DNA from: Candidatus Moraniibacteriota bacterium
GTDB lineage: Bacteria > Patescibacteriota > Minisyncoccia > Moranbacterales > GCA-2747515
Reading direction: 5' to 3'
NCBI GenBank assembly: GCA_002747515.1
Contig: PDPP01000006.1
Span: 1 to 34,336 of the forward strand
DNA length: 34,336 nucleotides
Both the position numbers and the translations under genes were made by a program. Under the pieces are notes generated by a model, which was given only the letters and a program-made list of their open reading frames with translations, ran no database searches and was not told where the DNA came from. Positions 8,860 to 16,736 of the stretch are shown here, piece after piece; the stretch's first letter is position 1; every line of letters starts with the position of its first letter.

Positions 8860-9252
8860 ATGAAAAAAGGTTTTACATTGATCGAACTTTTGATCGTTAT
8901 CGCTATCATCGGTATTTTGGCATCTATTGTTTTGGTATCATTGAATAGTGCACGTCAAAAAGCTAAAGATGCTTCTGTGAAGTCATCAATCTCATCAACA
9001 ACGCCAGCTGCAATTCTTTGTATGGATGATGTACAGGAAATATCACAGCCTTCAGTTGGTTCACCAATTTGTAATGGTAGTGAGGCTAATTGGCCAGAAC
9101 TTGATCCATCAGGTACGTGGTCAGGAGCAACTGGGCACAGTAGTGATGTTGCAAATGGTACGTTCTCATATCAGGCGACATTTGGTGAAAATTCAGGATG
9201 CACAGCAACTTGTACGCAAACAGGTTGTACTTTCAACGGAACTGCATGTTAG
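8860..9252 (+). CDS. pilA: Major type IV prepilin
   Basis: This is a 130-residue prepilin. The leader MKKG is cleaved before Phe5, and the mature N-terminus [19 protein letters not shown] has Glu at position 5 of the mature protein and the usual hydrophobic helix. The globular part is short and rich in Ser, Thr and Gly, with six cysteines (54, 71, 114, 118, 123, 130), enough for three disulfides. Three N-G-S/T sequons occur at Asn72, Asn99 and Asn126. Position at the end of the pilM-to-pilC operon, a consensus Shine-Dalgarno and a hairpin just after the stop all point to the major subunit. It resembles the prepilin at 23002 through the helix and the segment KAKDAS-KSS. Confidence 0.93.
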   Translation: MKKGFTLIELLIVIAIIGILASIVLVSLNSARQKAKDASVKSSISSTTPAAILCMDDVQEISQPSVGSPICNGSEANWPELDPSGTWSGATGHSSDVANGTFSYQATFGENSGCTATCTQTGCTFNGTAC

Positions 9253-9269
9253 TATAGATGAACATCTTT

Positions 9270-9300
9270 ATACTTGCTATTTTTTTAAAATGGCAAGTAT
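9270..9300 (+). terminator. Hairpin after the major pilin (terminator or attenuator)
   Basis: ATACTTGCTATTTT and AAAATGGCAAGTAT pair over 14 bp (one G-U) with a 3-nt TTT loop. A run of six T follows only after GAAAGGTG (9309-9314), so it may terminate imperfectly or protect the pilin mRNA 3' end while allowing partial read-through into the sugar genes. Confidence 0.7.
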
Positions 9301-9353
9301 GAAAGGTGTTTTTTAGAGGATGCACGTATGATTTTATTTGCATAGATACAGAA

Positions 9354-11054
9354 ATGATTAAAACAACAATGTTTTGTAAATTTAAAGAAATGTATGACAC
9401 TCGTCCATTTTTTGCTGCGACGATTGTTTTTTTTGTTTTATTTTTAGGTTCTTTTATTTTTTTTATATATTTTTCACACGGAGATCCACATTGGGGTGAT
9501 CAGTATTTTCATTTTGCGTATGCAGAGCTTCTCAAAATCGAAGGAATTGATGTAGTGAATAATTTTGATTGGATTTATCTCTCTGGTCATGGAGATGGTG
9601 GTCGTTATGCAGTAAGCTTGTTTCAAATCGCATTGATTCCATTTACTTTTTTTTCAGATCATCTTTTTGGTATGAAAGTGGCTGACATATTTTTTATGAG
9701 TGTCTCAGTCAGCTTGTTCTACTATGTTTTGCGAAAGTTAAAAGTGAAATATCCAATCTTTTTTACAGCGCTTCTTTTCTTGTATGCATATTTGCCAGTA
9801 CGTTTTCTCATTGGTCGTGCTTTTGTGCTTATTACGACGGTACTTCTTTTGGAGGTTTGGCTTGCAGTTGAAAAAAAATACAAATTGCTGTTTTGGACTT
9901 GTCTTTTTCATGTACTTTGGCATCAGGCAACATATTTTATGCCAATTGGTGTAGTTGGTATTGTTGAACTGAGCAGGTATTTCATCGAAAAAAAGATTTT
10001 TATCAAAAATATATTAGCAACAGTTGGTGGTATTTTTTTTGGTATGGCGTTTTTTCCAGGATTTCCGATGTCCATAATTAATTTCATCAAATTGATTTTT
10101 GTGATTCAAACAGGCTCGATGGCATCATCAGTGGCAGGTGAGAGATCTTGGAGTGGAAATGAATTGTTCGCAAAAAATTTCATGCAAGATTTTGCAACAC
10201 TTGATTTATTGTTGGCACTTTTCATCTTTTCTGTTTTTAGTGTTATATATATTTATATTTCTTTTAAAAAGGGACAAAAAGAGAAGAAATATAGTAATGA
10301 TAAACTCATTGGGTTATTTAGTTATTTTATATTCACAATCATTTTGATGTGGGCATCTATAACGATTAGTGGTCGCGTTTTTGATTTCTTTATTACTGCT
10401 GTTGTTTTACTGAGCGCTTTGATTTTTACTTTTTTGTCAGATTGTATACAAATCAAAGATATGTTATTTCAAAAGATGCTAAAGTGGGCTGTGGTGGTTT
10501 TTTCTGGAATTTTGTTTATAAATACGTATGTTACGATGTATGCACATATGAATGCGTTTGATTATACACCATCGCGTAAAGCTGCTGAATGGGTTGCTGA
10601 ACGATCTGAGAATAAAGAACGTGTGTTTTTGCGTGGTTGGACATCTTTTACAGTGATATTTGCAAGCAATCAAAAAAATGTGTATTCCATGGGGTTGGAA
10701 CCATTAGCACTTCGGAAATATGATGAAGATATTTATTGGAAATACTATAATATTTATTGGCATAATTATTATTGTGAAAGAAACATAGACTGCAAAGATT
10801 TGCTTGAGCGAGAAATGCTATATTTGAAAGATCAGGATGATTCACTTCGCATTGCAAGAGAAAAGAAAAATAGTGAAGATATTATAAAGTTCATCCGAGA
10901 TGATTTGAATACAAAATATATTATTTCTGATAATGAAAGATTTTCCAATACTATTTTACGTAGTGAGGAGCTTATAGCTGATCAATTCTACGTAAAGACT
11001 GACAAAGAGTTAGAAGGGAGATACATGGAATATTGGGTTTTTGAGCTAAAGTAG
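9354..11054 (+). CDS. GT-C-like polytopic membrane protein, copy 1 (candidate surface/pilin glycosyltransferase)
   Basis: About 11 hydrophobic helices occupy the first ~390 residues, followed by a ~170-residue soluble C-terminal domain. Just after the first helix the loop contains GDPHWGDQYFHFAYAEL, an acidic-rich first outer loop like that of GT-C enzymes (lipid-linked-sugar-dependent transferases), and the membrane region has FHVLWHQATYFMP. The C-terminal part has NVYSMGLEP and a Cys pair (CERNIDC) that could form a disulfide outside the membrane. The paralog at 12192 keeps all of these. Start: the frame is open from a GTG at 9306, but ATGs at 9354, 9369 and 9390 fit the paralog's N-terminus better; 9354 is chosen. 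Its place directly after the pilin suggests pilin or surface glycosylation. No STT3-type WWDYG motif is visible, so the exact reaction is unknown. Confidence 0.7.
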   Translation: MIKTTMFCKFKEMYDTRPFFAATIVFFVLFLGSFIFFIYFSHGDPHWGDQYFHFAYAELLKIEGIDVVNNFDWIYLSGHGDGGRYAVSLFQIALIPFTFFSDHLFGMKVADIFFMSVSVSLFYYVLRKLKVKYPIFFTALLFLYAYLPVRFLIGRAFVLITTVLLLEVWLAVEKKYKLLFWTCLFHVLWHQATYFMPIGVVGIVELSRYFIEKKIFIKNILATVGGIFFGMAFFPGFPMSIINFIKLIFVIQTGSMASSVAGERSWSGNELFAKNFMQDFATLDLLLALFIFSVFSVIYIYISFKKGQKEKKYSNDKLIGLFSYFIFTIILMWASITISGRVFDFFITAVVLLSALIFTFLSDCIQIKDMLFQKMLKWAVVVFSGILFINTYVTMYAHMNAFDYTPSRKAAEWVAERSENKERVFLRGWTSFTVIFASNQKNVYSMGLEPLALRKYDEDIYWKYYNIYWHNYYCERNIDCKDLLEREMLYLKDQDDSLRIAREKKNSEDIIKFIRDDLNTKYIISDNERFSNTILRSEELIADQFYVKTDKELEGRYMEYWVFELK

Positions 11055-11104
11055 TAGAAGGTATTCAAGAATGTAAAATGCAATAATCTTTTTGTACAAT
11101 AAAA

Positions 11105-12148
11105 ATGACTGCAGATAGAAAGGTTGCTGTGGGTATATTGGGATATAATAGTGCAGCATATTTGACGTATTTATTTGATTCTCTGGATGATCAGGATTTT
11201 CAGAAGAATGTATTTTATTATTACATTGATAATAATTCTACTGATCACTCTATTAATCTTGCGAGAAAACATAAATTAGATATTGAAATTATCACAAACG
11301 AAAAAAATGATGGATATGCTGGGGCATATGAGGTTTTCATGCGAGAGAGATTTGGTGAGGGTTATGATGCAGTTGTTTTACTTAATCCTGATGTGATTGT
11401 TGATAAATCATGGATTAAAGAACTTGTTTTATATGCGTATAGTGATGATTCTTTTGCTTTGATTCAACCAAAAATATTGCAATTAAAAGATGGATATTTG
11501 AAATCTGAACAACTCAGTTCTTGTGGTGGTTTTTTACATTATCTTGGATTTGGTATTTTGAATCGCGATGTCGAAAGTAGTAAAAAAATCAGTTTTGCAT
11601 CAGGATCTTGTTTATTGATTAAGAGTGAATTTTACAAAAAATGTGGCGGACTAGATCAAGATTTTTTCATGTATCTCGAGGATGTGGATATTTCATGGCG
11701 AGCACAAATTTGTGGTTATGCGTGTGGCGTTGCAGAACAATCGATTATATGGCATCACTATGTTTTTGATCGTTTTGATGATAAAAAAAGAAAAAAGTTT
11801 TACTATTTAGAGAGAAATCGTCTTGTTTGTATGTGTAAAAATTATTCATACAGAACGCTTTTTTTATTATTTCCAGCTATTTTTATCATTGAATGTGGTG
11901 TGTTTGTGCATGCTATTATAAAAGGGTATTTTATGCAGAAATGTTGTGCAAATATTGATTTTGTAAAAAACATTGCATTTATAAGAGAAAAACACTGCAT
12001 TGTGCAATCTTTACGAGTTGTGAGTGATGGAGAAATATTTAATCAAATGATTGCTCGTGTGCGCTTTGATGAGTTGGATGGGATACCGCTAAAAATGGCA
12101 AATATTTTTTTTGTAGTATATTATAAGATTGTGAAGTTTTTTCTATAA
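11105..12148 (+). CDS. Family 2 glycosyltransferase (rhamnosyltransferase-like)
   Basis: A cytoplasmic GT-A-fold glycosyltransferase of 347 residues. The N-terminal strand VGILGYNSAAYLTYLFDSL, the nucleotide-binding YIDNNSTDHS, the DxD-equivalent LLNPDVIVD and the catalytic-base segment LEDVDISWRAQ are those of WbbL/RfbF-type GT2 enzymes. The C-terminal ~90 residues contain a hydrophobic stretch (about 255-275, TLFLLFPAIFIIECGVFVHAI) and could touch the membrane. A possible TACAAT box lies 4 nt before the ATG, but no good -35 is seen. It sits between the two GT-C-like paralogs, so the pair 'membrane transferase + GT2' is repeated in this island. Donor and acceptor sugars cannot be read from the sequence. 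Confidence 0.85.
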   Translation: MTADRKVAVGILGYNSAAYLTYLFDSLDDQDFQKNVFYYYIDNNSTDHSINLARKHKLDIEIITNEKNDGYAGAYEVFMRERFGEGYDAVVLLNPDVIVDKSWIKELVLYAYSDDSFALIQPKILQLKDGYLKSEQLSSCGGFLHYLGFGILNRDVESSKKISFASGSCLLIKSEFYKKCGGLDQDFFMYLEDVDISWRAQICGYACGVAEQSIIWHHYVFDRFDDKKRKKFYYLERNRLVCMCKNYSYRTLFLLFPAIFIIECGVFVHAIIKGYFMQKCCANIDFVKNIAFIREKHCIVQSLRVVSDGEIFNQMIARVRFDELDGIPLKMANIFFVVYYKIVKFFL

Positions 12149-12191
12149 AATGGAAGAAAATCAGGAGGATATATAATTGTTATAGTAACTT

Positions 12192-13865
12192 ATGGAAATT
12201 TTAAAGAGAAACTGGAAAAAGCCAATTATCGCAACATTGATTTTGTTTATCGGATTTTTTGTAGCGCTTTCATTCTTTTTGATTTTTTCTGGAGGCGATC
12301 CACGACCAGATGATCATTACTTTCATTTTAAATATGCGGAACTTTTAAGAACAGAAGGGTGGGATGTTGTGGAGAATTTTCGTTGGATTTATTTGCATAG
12401 TGGTCCTGATGGTGTACATCATTATTCTGTGAGTCTTTTTCAATTCTTTCTCATTCCATTTACATATTTTGAAGATAAATTTATCGGCATTCATGTTGCA
12501 GATGCTTTTTTTGCTAGTGGACTCATTGCGATTATTTACTATATTATGCGTAGAGAAAAGGTGCAACATGCGCTTTTTTTTACAATACTTTTTGCAGGAT
12601 CAACATTTTTTCTAAATCGTTTTTTGCTTGGTCGTGCATTTGTGCTCATGGTTGGTTTTGTGTATTTGGAAATGCATTTTGCTATTCGCAAAAAATACAC
12701 TTCATTATTTTTTATGGTCATGATACACATTTTATGGCATCAAGCGACATATTTTATGCCAATTCTTGTTTTGTGTTTTGTTGAGATTTCGCGGTATGTA
12801 GTAGAAAAAAAAGTATTTTTGAAAAATTTCTTTGCAGTTGTGCTAGGTACATTGACTGGCATGGCCTTCTTCCCAGGATTTCCAGGTTCACTCATAAAAC
12901 TATTGAAGCAAATTCTTATTATAAAAGACAGTACCACGTCTAATAGTATGGGAACTATGGGTGGAAGTGAAATGTTTACGAAAAGCACAGCATCGATTTC
13001 TGCTGGACATATAATTGCTGGTATCGTATTGTTTGCGTGTTTTTGGGCGGTTGTGTATGTGTATTATGCTTATAAAAACGAAGATCCCCGTGTAAAAGGT
13101 ATAATCAAAAAAGAACAAATCATTTGGTTTGTGTGTTTGAGTTTTTTTGTGGCATTTATCTTAGTGGCATCATTTATGGTTACTGGGCGATTTTTTGACT
13201 TTGCATTTCCTGGATTTGTTTTTTTAGCAGGGTGTACATTTACAATTCTCATTAAGACTAACCTTATTGATGCGCAGGCATTTGAAGGGAAGTATTTTGC
13301 AATTATTTCATGCATTCCGCTATTTTGTGTTTCAGCTTTCTCATTTTTTTCGGTGTATGACAACGCAAGTTCTTATGATGTTGCACCTATAAAAGCGTCT
13401 GCAGATTGGATTAATGAACGATCAGAAACATCTGAAAAAGTATTTTTACATAATTGGAGTTACTTTGTGACGTTATTTTTTGCAAATTCTGATAATGTGT
13501 ATTCTATGGGACTGGAGCCGACAACTCTCAAGACATATAATGAAGATTTGTATTGGAAATATTACAATCTTTTTAAGAGTGTGTATTATTGTGAAAATCG
13601 TGGTGATTGTAAGGATGAATTGTATGATGAATTAATGGTGAAGCGTACGAGTTCAGATGAGCGGAATATGTTTAAAAAAGAAAATAGTAAAAAGATTATT
13701 AATTCAATCAAAAATGATTTTGATGCAAAATTGATATTTTCAGATTCGAGAGAATTTAATGGTGTATTGTTGTTGAATGCGGAATTAATAAGAGACTATA
13801 AGATTTTTGATGTTGAGAAAAATGAAGGAACGCCAATACAATTTGCTGTTTTTCAACTAAAATAA
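12192..13865 (+). CDS. GT-C-like polytopic membrane protein, copy 2
   Basis: This is a paralog of the gene at 9354, with the same architecture over 557 residues: first helix (about 12-33), acidic outer loop GGDPRPDDHYFHFKYAEL, then ~10 more helices with IHILWHQATYFMP, and a soluble C-terminal domain from about residue 405 containing NVYSMGLEPTTLKTYNEDLYWKYYN-type sequence and the Cys pair CENRGDC. Conservation of the acidic loop, the WHQAT segment, the C-terminal YSMGLEP motif and the cysteines marks likely functional sites. Upstream there is an AGGAGG at 12163-12168, but it is 23 nt from the ATG and inside an 8-codon mini-ORF, so it probably does not set this start. The next gene begins 1 nt after the stop. 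A role in glycan transfer or polymer handling outside the membrane is inferred. Confidence 0.7.
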   Translation: MEILKRNWKKPIIATLILFIGFFVALSFFLIFSGGDPRPDDHYFHFKYAELLRTEGWDVVENFRWIYLHSGPDGVHHYSVSLFQFFLIPFTYFEDKFIGIHVADAFFASGLIAIIYYIMRREKVQHALFFTILFAGSTFFLNRFLLGRAFVLMVGFVYLEMHFAIRKKYTSLFFMVMIHILWHQATYFMPILVLCFVEISRYVVEKKVFLKNFFAVVLGTLTGMAFFPGFPGSLIKLLKQILIIKDSTTSNSMGTMGGSEMFTKSTASISAGHIIAGIVLFACFWAVVYVYYAYKNEDPRVKGIIKKEQIIWFVCLSFFVAFILVASFMVTGRFFDFAFPGFVFLAGCTFTILIKTNLIDAQAFEGKYFAIISCIPLFCVSAFSFFSVYDNASSYDVAPIKASADWINERSETSEKVFLHNWSYFVTLFFANSDNVYSMGLEPTTLKTYNEDLYWKYYNLFKSVYYCENRGDCKDELYDELMVKRTSSDERNMFKKENSKKIINSIKNDFDAKLIFSDSREFNGVLLLNAELIRDYKIFDVEKNEGTPIQFAVFQLK

Positions 13866-13866
13866 T

Positions 13867-14784
13867 ATGAAGAAAAAAATTGTTGTTGTCATACCATGCT
13901 ACAACGAAGAAAAAACGATTAAAAAGGTCATTAGAGATTTTCAAAAGGAATTGCCAGAGGCACGTATTTTGGTCGTGGATAATAATTCTTTTGATAACAC
14001 AAGTGCAAGAGCACGAAAAGCAGGTGCAGAAGTCATCACAGAAAAAAGACAAGGAAAAGGATTTGCTATACAACGATCACTAGAGGAATTTCGTGAAGAA
14101 ATATTTGTTATGGTAGATGGAGATGACACATATCACGCATATGATGTACACGAACTTATCGAGTTAGTGGTCAAAGATAAGGCTGATATGTCTGTGGGAG
14201 ATCGTATGCACAAAGGCAATAGAGATCGTGGTGCATTTAGCATAAGTCATTGGTATGGTAATGTATTTCTTACAGGTATGCTCAATCTTTTTTTTCGCAC
14301 AGGGCTTAATGATATGCAGTCGGGTCTTCGTGTAATGAATAAACGATTTGTGAATTCTACAGCACTTCTGGCGGGAGGATTTGCAATCGAACCAGAATTG
14401 ACGATTCAGGCTGTTGAGAAAGGTATGATTATCAAGGAAGTTCCAATTGATCTTGATGCACGTCCTAGTGGAAGTCATTCAAAAATTTCGGCAGTGCGTG
14501 ATGGCACAATTGCACTATATACGCTCATATCACTTTTTCGTGATTATAAGCCTTTACAATTTTTTACAACTCTTGCAGTTACGTGTTTTGTAACAGGTGG
14601 AGTTTTTGGGTGGTATGGAATTGATGGATATTTTGAGACAGGGAGAGTAGATCATTTTCCGTCACTTATTGTATCTGGATTTTTTATTATTAGTGGATTA
14701 GTAAGTTTTATCGCTGGACTCATACTTAGCTCAATTAAAAGACGACATGATGAGCTTGTTGTTTTACTTAATCGAATTAAATAG
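13867..14784 (+). CDS. Family 2 glycosyltransferase, dolichol/polyprenyl-phosphate sugar synthase type
   Basis: The 305-residue protein has VVVIPCYNEEKTIKKVI, VVDNNSFDNTS, a GKG.A loop and MVDGDDTYHAYDV (DxD), the hallmarks of DPM1/Ppm1-type synthases that load a sugar onto polyprenyl phosphate. Two C-terminal membrane helices (about 235-257 and 268-292) follow the catalytic domain, as in many bacterial members. GT-C transferases use such lipid-phosphate sugars, so the 1-nt gap from the upstream GT-C-like gene is meaningful: this enzyme could make that protein's donor. This functional link is inference from family and position. The identity of the sugar is unknown. Confidence 0.85.
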   Translation: MKKKIVVVIPCYNEEKTIKKVIRDFQKELPEARILVVDNNSFDNTSARARKAGAEVITEKRQGKGFAIQRSLEEFREEIFVMVDGDDTYHAYDVHELIELVVKDKADMSVGDRMHKGNRDRGAFSISHWYGNVFLTGMLNLFFRTGLNDMQSGLRVMNKRFVNSTALLAGGFAIEPELTIQAVEKGMIIKEVPIDLDARPSGSHSKISAVRDGTIALYTLISLFRDYKPLQFFTTLAVTCFVTGGVFGWYGIDGYFETGRVDHFPSLIVSGFFIISGLVSFIAGLILSSIKRRHDELVVLLNRIK

Positions 14785-14832
14785 TAAAAAAACACTTTCT
14801 TTTATTTTGGTTTTTGAAGAAGAGAATATACT

Positions 14833-15858
14833 ATGAAAAATGCAGTAATTATCGTGAATTACAATCAAAAAGAATTATTGCAAAAGTGTCTTACATCACT
14901 TTTTGTACAAAAGTATGATGACTTTACTGTTTTTGTTGTGGATAATGGATCTAAAGATGGATCAGTTAATATGGTGAAGAGGAATTTCTCTTATGTAGAT
15001 GTTGTTGAGATGGGATATAATTCTGGATTTTGTAAAGCAAATAATGTCGGTATAAAAAAGGCAATTGACAAAGGATGTGAAAACATTATTTTTCTCAACA
15101 ATGATACAGAAGTGGATGAAAATTTTCTCGAGAAACTTGTGAATTGTGTGGATAGTGAAAAAAATATTGATATGGTTGCACCAAAAATTCTCATGCATTC
15201 TGATAAAAGTATTATTGATTCAACTGGGATAATTATCACGCCTGATGGCATGGCACTCAATCGTTGCGTGGATAAAAGGAGTGATTGTGTTTGTGCTCGT
15301 GATATGAAAGAAGTATTTTGTCCAACTGGTGCTGCAGCGTTATATAGTGTGAGACTACTGGAAGACATAAAGCAAAATGGCATGTATTTTGATGAAGATT
15401 TTGCATATTATCTCGAAGACGTGGATATGGGGTGGCGTGCACGACTTAGGGGATGGAAGTGTTTCTACACACCATTGTCAATTGTATATCATCACAAAAA
15501 TGCTACAGCAGGTGCGCGATCAAAATTTGTGGCGTTTTATTCAAATAGGAATAATTTTTATAATATTATAAAAAATTATCCATTAACTCATGCATGTAAA
15601 GCATTTTTTCTTGCATTTTTTAAGTATCCTTATTTAACATGGTGTAATATAAATGGGAAAGGTGTCGTGAATAAATTTAATGAAAATACTTCTTTTGTAG
15701 ATCTTTTTGTAGTTACAATTTGTGGTTGGAAGGATGTTTTTATAAATTTACCAAAATTTTATAAAAAGAGACGATACATACAAAAGAGAAAAAAAGAAGT
15801 GGATGTAAAGGCGTGGATCAATGATTTTGGCGTGGGCTTTTTTGAGTCGAAAAAATGA
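14833..15858 (+). CDS. Family 2 glycosyltransferase (WbbL/RfbF-like)
   Basis: The 341-residue enzyme starts NAVIIVNYNQKELLQKCL and has VVDNGSKDGS, the DxD-like FLNNDTEVD, and the acceptor-side/catalytic segment YLEDVDMGWRARLRGW, followed by YHHKNAT, all typical of the GT2 rhamnosyl/galactosyl transferases of surface polysaccharides. The C-terminal ~90 residues are basic and hydrophobic (KAFFLAFFKYPYLTW), suggesting membrane association. The ATG directly follows a TATACT; whether this is a -10 box is unclear because no -35 is seen and the transcript would begin inside the gene. The gene ends with TGA, evidence that TGA is a stop in this genome. Confidence 0.88.
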   Translation: MKNAVIIVNYNQKELLQKCLTSLFVQKYDDFTVFVVDNGSKDGSVNMVKRNFSYVDVVEMGYNSGFCKANNVGIKKAIDKGCENIIFLNNDTEVDENFLEKLVNCVDSEKNIDMVAPKILMHSDKSIIDSTGIIITPDGMALNRCVDKRSDCVCARDMKEVFCPTGAAALYSVRLLEDIKQNGMYFDEDFAYYLEDVDMGWRARLRGWKCFYTPLSIVYHHKNATAGARSKFVAFYSNRNNFYNIIKNYPLTHACKAFFLAFFKYPYLTWCNINGKGVVNKFNENTSFVDLFVVTICGWKDVFINLPKFYKKRRYIQKRKKEVDVKAWINDFGVGFFESKK

Positions 15859-15886
15859 GTTATTTTTAGATAAGATTCAGTAAATA

Positions 15887-16642
15887 ATGAATAAATTAAA
15901 AATGAGCCAAAAAAAAGAACTTTCATCAATTGTTATTACATGTCATAATTATGGGAGATTTTTGGGCGAGTGTATTAATTCAACGCTGGCACAAACATAT
16001 CCTGTAAAAGAGATTATTGTAATAAATGATGCAAGTGATGATGATTCTGAAAGTGTTGCAAAAAGTTTTGGAGATAAAATTCAGTATTTTGCAGTAGATT
16101 TCTGTAATGGACAAAAAACACGAAATTTTGGTTTGCAAAAAGCATGTGGTAAATATATTCTTTTTCTCGATGCGGATGATTATTTGCGTGAAGATTGTAT
16201 AGAGGAAATGCAGGAGGAGATGGAAAAAGATGAAGAATTGTACATCGTGTATTCTGGTCGGTATAATGTGGGAAACAAAAACATTATGAAAAAATGCGGT
16301 CTATCAAATGAAGAAAAGTCTTTAGATTATAATTATAATATTCTTAAATATTTGAATTTTATATCAATTACGTCGTTGATTAGGCGAGATAAGTTTGAAG
16401 GATTTGATGAGAGTATGCAAAGATATCAAGATTGGGACGCATGGCTCACGTTATTGGATGGTGGTAAAAAAGCAAAAAGAATAGCCAAACCGCTTTTTTT
16501 TGCACGTTTTCATGGAAAAAACCTTACAGTAAGAACAAATCAATGGAAAATGTTGTACCTATTTCATGTAAAGCGACATGGATATATAGGGGGCATTATT
16601 AGTCTTTTTTTGTCTGCTGTGTATGGAAAAAAGTTTGGATAA
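15887..16642 (+). CDS. Family 2 glycosyltransferase, short form
   Basis: The GT-A core is 251 residues with SSIVITCHNYGRFLGECI, IIVINDASDDDS and the DxD motif LFLDADDYLRED. The late motif YQDWDAWLTLL matches the 'E/D-D-W-D' region that supplies the catalytic base. It is shorter than the two preceding GT2 genes and has no obvious membrane helix. An alternative ATG lies at 15902. From this gene onward the A/T content of the coding strand is visibly higher than in the pil genes. Specificity is unknown. Confidence 0.85.
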   Translation: MNKLKMSQKKELSSIVITCHNYGRFLGECINSTLAQTYPVKEIIVINDASDDDSESVAKSFGDKIQYFAVDFCNGQKTRNFGLQKACGKYILFLDADDYLREDCIEEMQEEMEKDEELYIVYSGRYNVGNKNIMKKCGLSNEEKSLDYNYNILKYLNFISITSLIRRDKFEGFDESMQRYQDWDAWLTLLDGGKKAKRIAKPLFFARFHGKNLTVRTNQWKMLYLFHVKRHGYIGGIISLFLSAVYGKKFG

Positions 16643-16736
16643 ATATATTTCATCTTTGATAGTTGTATGGTGAATATCATTTTTCAATTTAGAGGGTTTT
16701 TGAGTTCAGATTTTGTATGTAAAGTTTTTTAAAGAC

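Noticed and set aside
9328..9345. Five-codon mini-ORF after AGAGGA, before the first GT-C-like gene.
   Set aside because: Too short to support as a leader peptide, and no attenuator-like alternative structure is seen beyond the pilin hairpin.
12150..12176. Eight-codon mini-ORF containing AGGAGG before the second GT-C-like gene.
   Set aside because: The purine run is coding in that frame and is too far from the ATG at 12192. No in-frame start at suitable distance exists (TTG at 12177 meets a stop at once).
9354..13865. Assignment of the two GT-C-like proteins as STT3/PglB oligosaccharyltransferases.
   Set aside because: No WWDYG-type motif was seen, and the C-terminal domain does not resemble that of PglB. 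Only the general GT-C-like description is kept.
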